From Pseudomonas sp. CFII64 (GTDB taxonomy: Bacteria; Pseudomonadota; Gammaproteobacteria; Pseudomonadales; Pseudomonadaceae), in the NCBI RefSeq assembly GCF_000416235.1, contig NZ_ATLO01000010.1, positions 248,001 through 312,000 of the forward strand: 64,000 bases of DNA, in the 5' to 3' direction. This document shows, in pieces, positions 63,669 to 64,000 of this stretch. Made by a program: the position numbers and the translations under genes. Position 1 is the first letter of the stretch; each line of letters starts with the position of its first letter. The notes under the pieces were generated by a model, which was not told the origin of the DNA, did no database searches, and saw only the letters and a list, made by a program, of their open reading frames with translations.

Positions 63669-64000
63669 GCAGTCTCGCGCCGTCGCGCCGGGTGGCCGAA
63701 GATGCCGCGTACTGGCTGGTGCTGCTGGAATCCGGCGCTGCCAGCGACGAAGACCGCGCGCAACTGCAACGCTGGCGCGAGCAGTGCCCCAGTCACGAAC
63801 AGACCTGGCAAAAAGCCCAGGGGCTGCGCGGCAGATTTTCCGCACTGCCCGGCGAACTGGCACTGGCCAGCCTCGACCGCCCGACGCTTGGCCGCCGCAC
63901 CGTCCTCAAGCGAACCTTGATCGTCGCCGCGCTGCTGCCTGGCGGCTGGCTGCTCAGCCAGCACGCCCCGGTGGCGGCATGGCGCGCTGATTTGCGCACG
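63665..64000 (+). CDS. FecR-type anti-sigma/transmembrane regulator, 5' part only
   Basis: A GTG at 63665, overlapping the sigma-factor stop, opens a frame running 112 codons to the window edge. It has the FecR N-terminal domain (VAEDAAYWLVLLESG, DEDRAQLQRWREQCPSHEQTWQKA) and an arginine-rich stretch before one membrane helix (TLIVAALLPGGWLLSQ). In the full protein the periplasmic part contacts the receptor and the N-terminal part controls the ECF sigma factor. The rest is outside the window. Confidence 0.85.
   Translation, partial: MSSLAPSRRVAEDAAYWLVLLESGAASDEDRAQLQRWREQCPSHEQTWQKAQGLRGRFSALPGELALASLDRPTLGRRTVLKRTLIVAALLPGGWLLSQHAPVAAWRADLRT

Noticed and set aside
1..64000. CRISPR arrays, tRNAs, rRNAs, prophage, insertion sequences
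   Set aside because: None was recognised by eye. No spaced direct repeats, transposase or integrase translations were seen. A computed search (tRNAscan-SE, CRISPR finder, ISfinder) would settle small or degenerate cases.

Overview
The window is typical Pseudomonas chromosome, probably from the P. syringae / P. fluorescens lineage. This is inferred from GC-rich codon use, the ArgD and PolB sequences, a DUF2790 protein, a chemotaxis cluster resembling P. aeruginosa Che2, and Pseudomonas-type REP elements. I saw no tRNA, rRNA, insertion sequence, prophage or CRISPR array. Genes are cut at both window edges: acoR on the left and fecR on the right.

Layout. 1-3.7 kb: acetoin catabolism, with the 5' end of acoR divergent from acoABC. 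The gap between them carries two copies of a 17-bp inverted repeat and a sigma-54 promoter. 4-7.9 kb: a TerC/CBS/CorC membrane protein, a small secreted protein, a PatB-type C-S lyase and a CBS protein. 8-16.8 kb: a nine-gene minus-strand chemotaxis operon (mcp, cheY, STAS, cheA, mcp, cheW, cheR, cheD, cheB) behind a FliA-type promoter. 17-24 kb: aldo/keto reductase, LysR, argD, ppnN and topB, the last with a LexA box upstream. 24.1-25.1 kb: a decayed arsenic locus, with headless arsR, an internal arsB fragment and an apparently intact arsC. 25-34.6 kb: DUF4174, two AraC regulators, RidA, a methyltransferase, DNA polymerase II, DUF2790, a sirtuin, PhzF and an Xre protein.

35-37.2 kb holds a two-gene operon, radical SAM protein plus DUF4130 protein, with a near-consensus LexA box 14 bp before its start codon. 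It is a DNA modification or repair module of unknown chemistry. 37.3-40.9 kb: LysR, an MHS-type transporter and an aspartoacylase-like hydrolase. 41-53 kb: a divergent LysR and a long operon with many ATGA overlaps: two solute-binding proteins, an FAD 2-hydroxyacid dehydrogenase, an aminotransferase, two permeases, an ATPase, a thiol dioxygenase, a GST and a 921-aa protein with four rhodanese modules fused to a Cys/Met-metabolism PLP enzyme. Together they look like an uptake and catabolic route for a sulfur amino acid or thiol hydroxyacid.

53-55.7 kb: a Zur-boxed zinc ABC importer preceded by a 43-aa membrane peptide. 55.9-62.8 kb: sugar use, with an exported aldose epimerase, a GntR regulator, an SMP-30 lactonase and the arabinose importer araFGH. 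An 11-bp palindrome, TCATNNNATGA, lies before both the GntR gene and araF. 63-64 kb: a Fur-controlled fecI-like sigma factor and the start of its fecR partner. Six REP-type repeat loci sit between transcription units.
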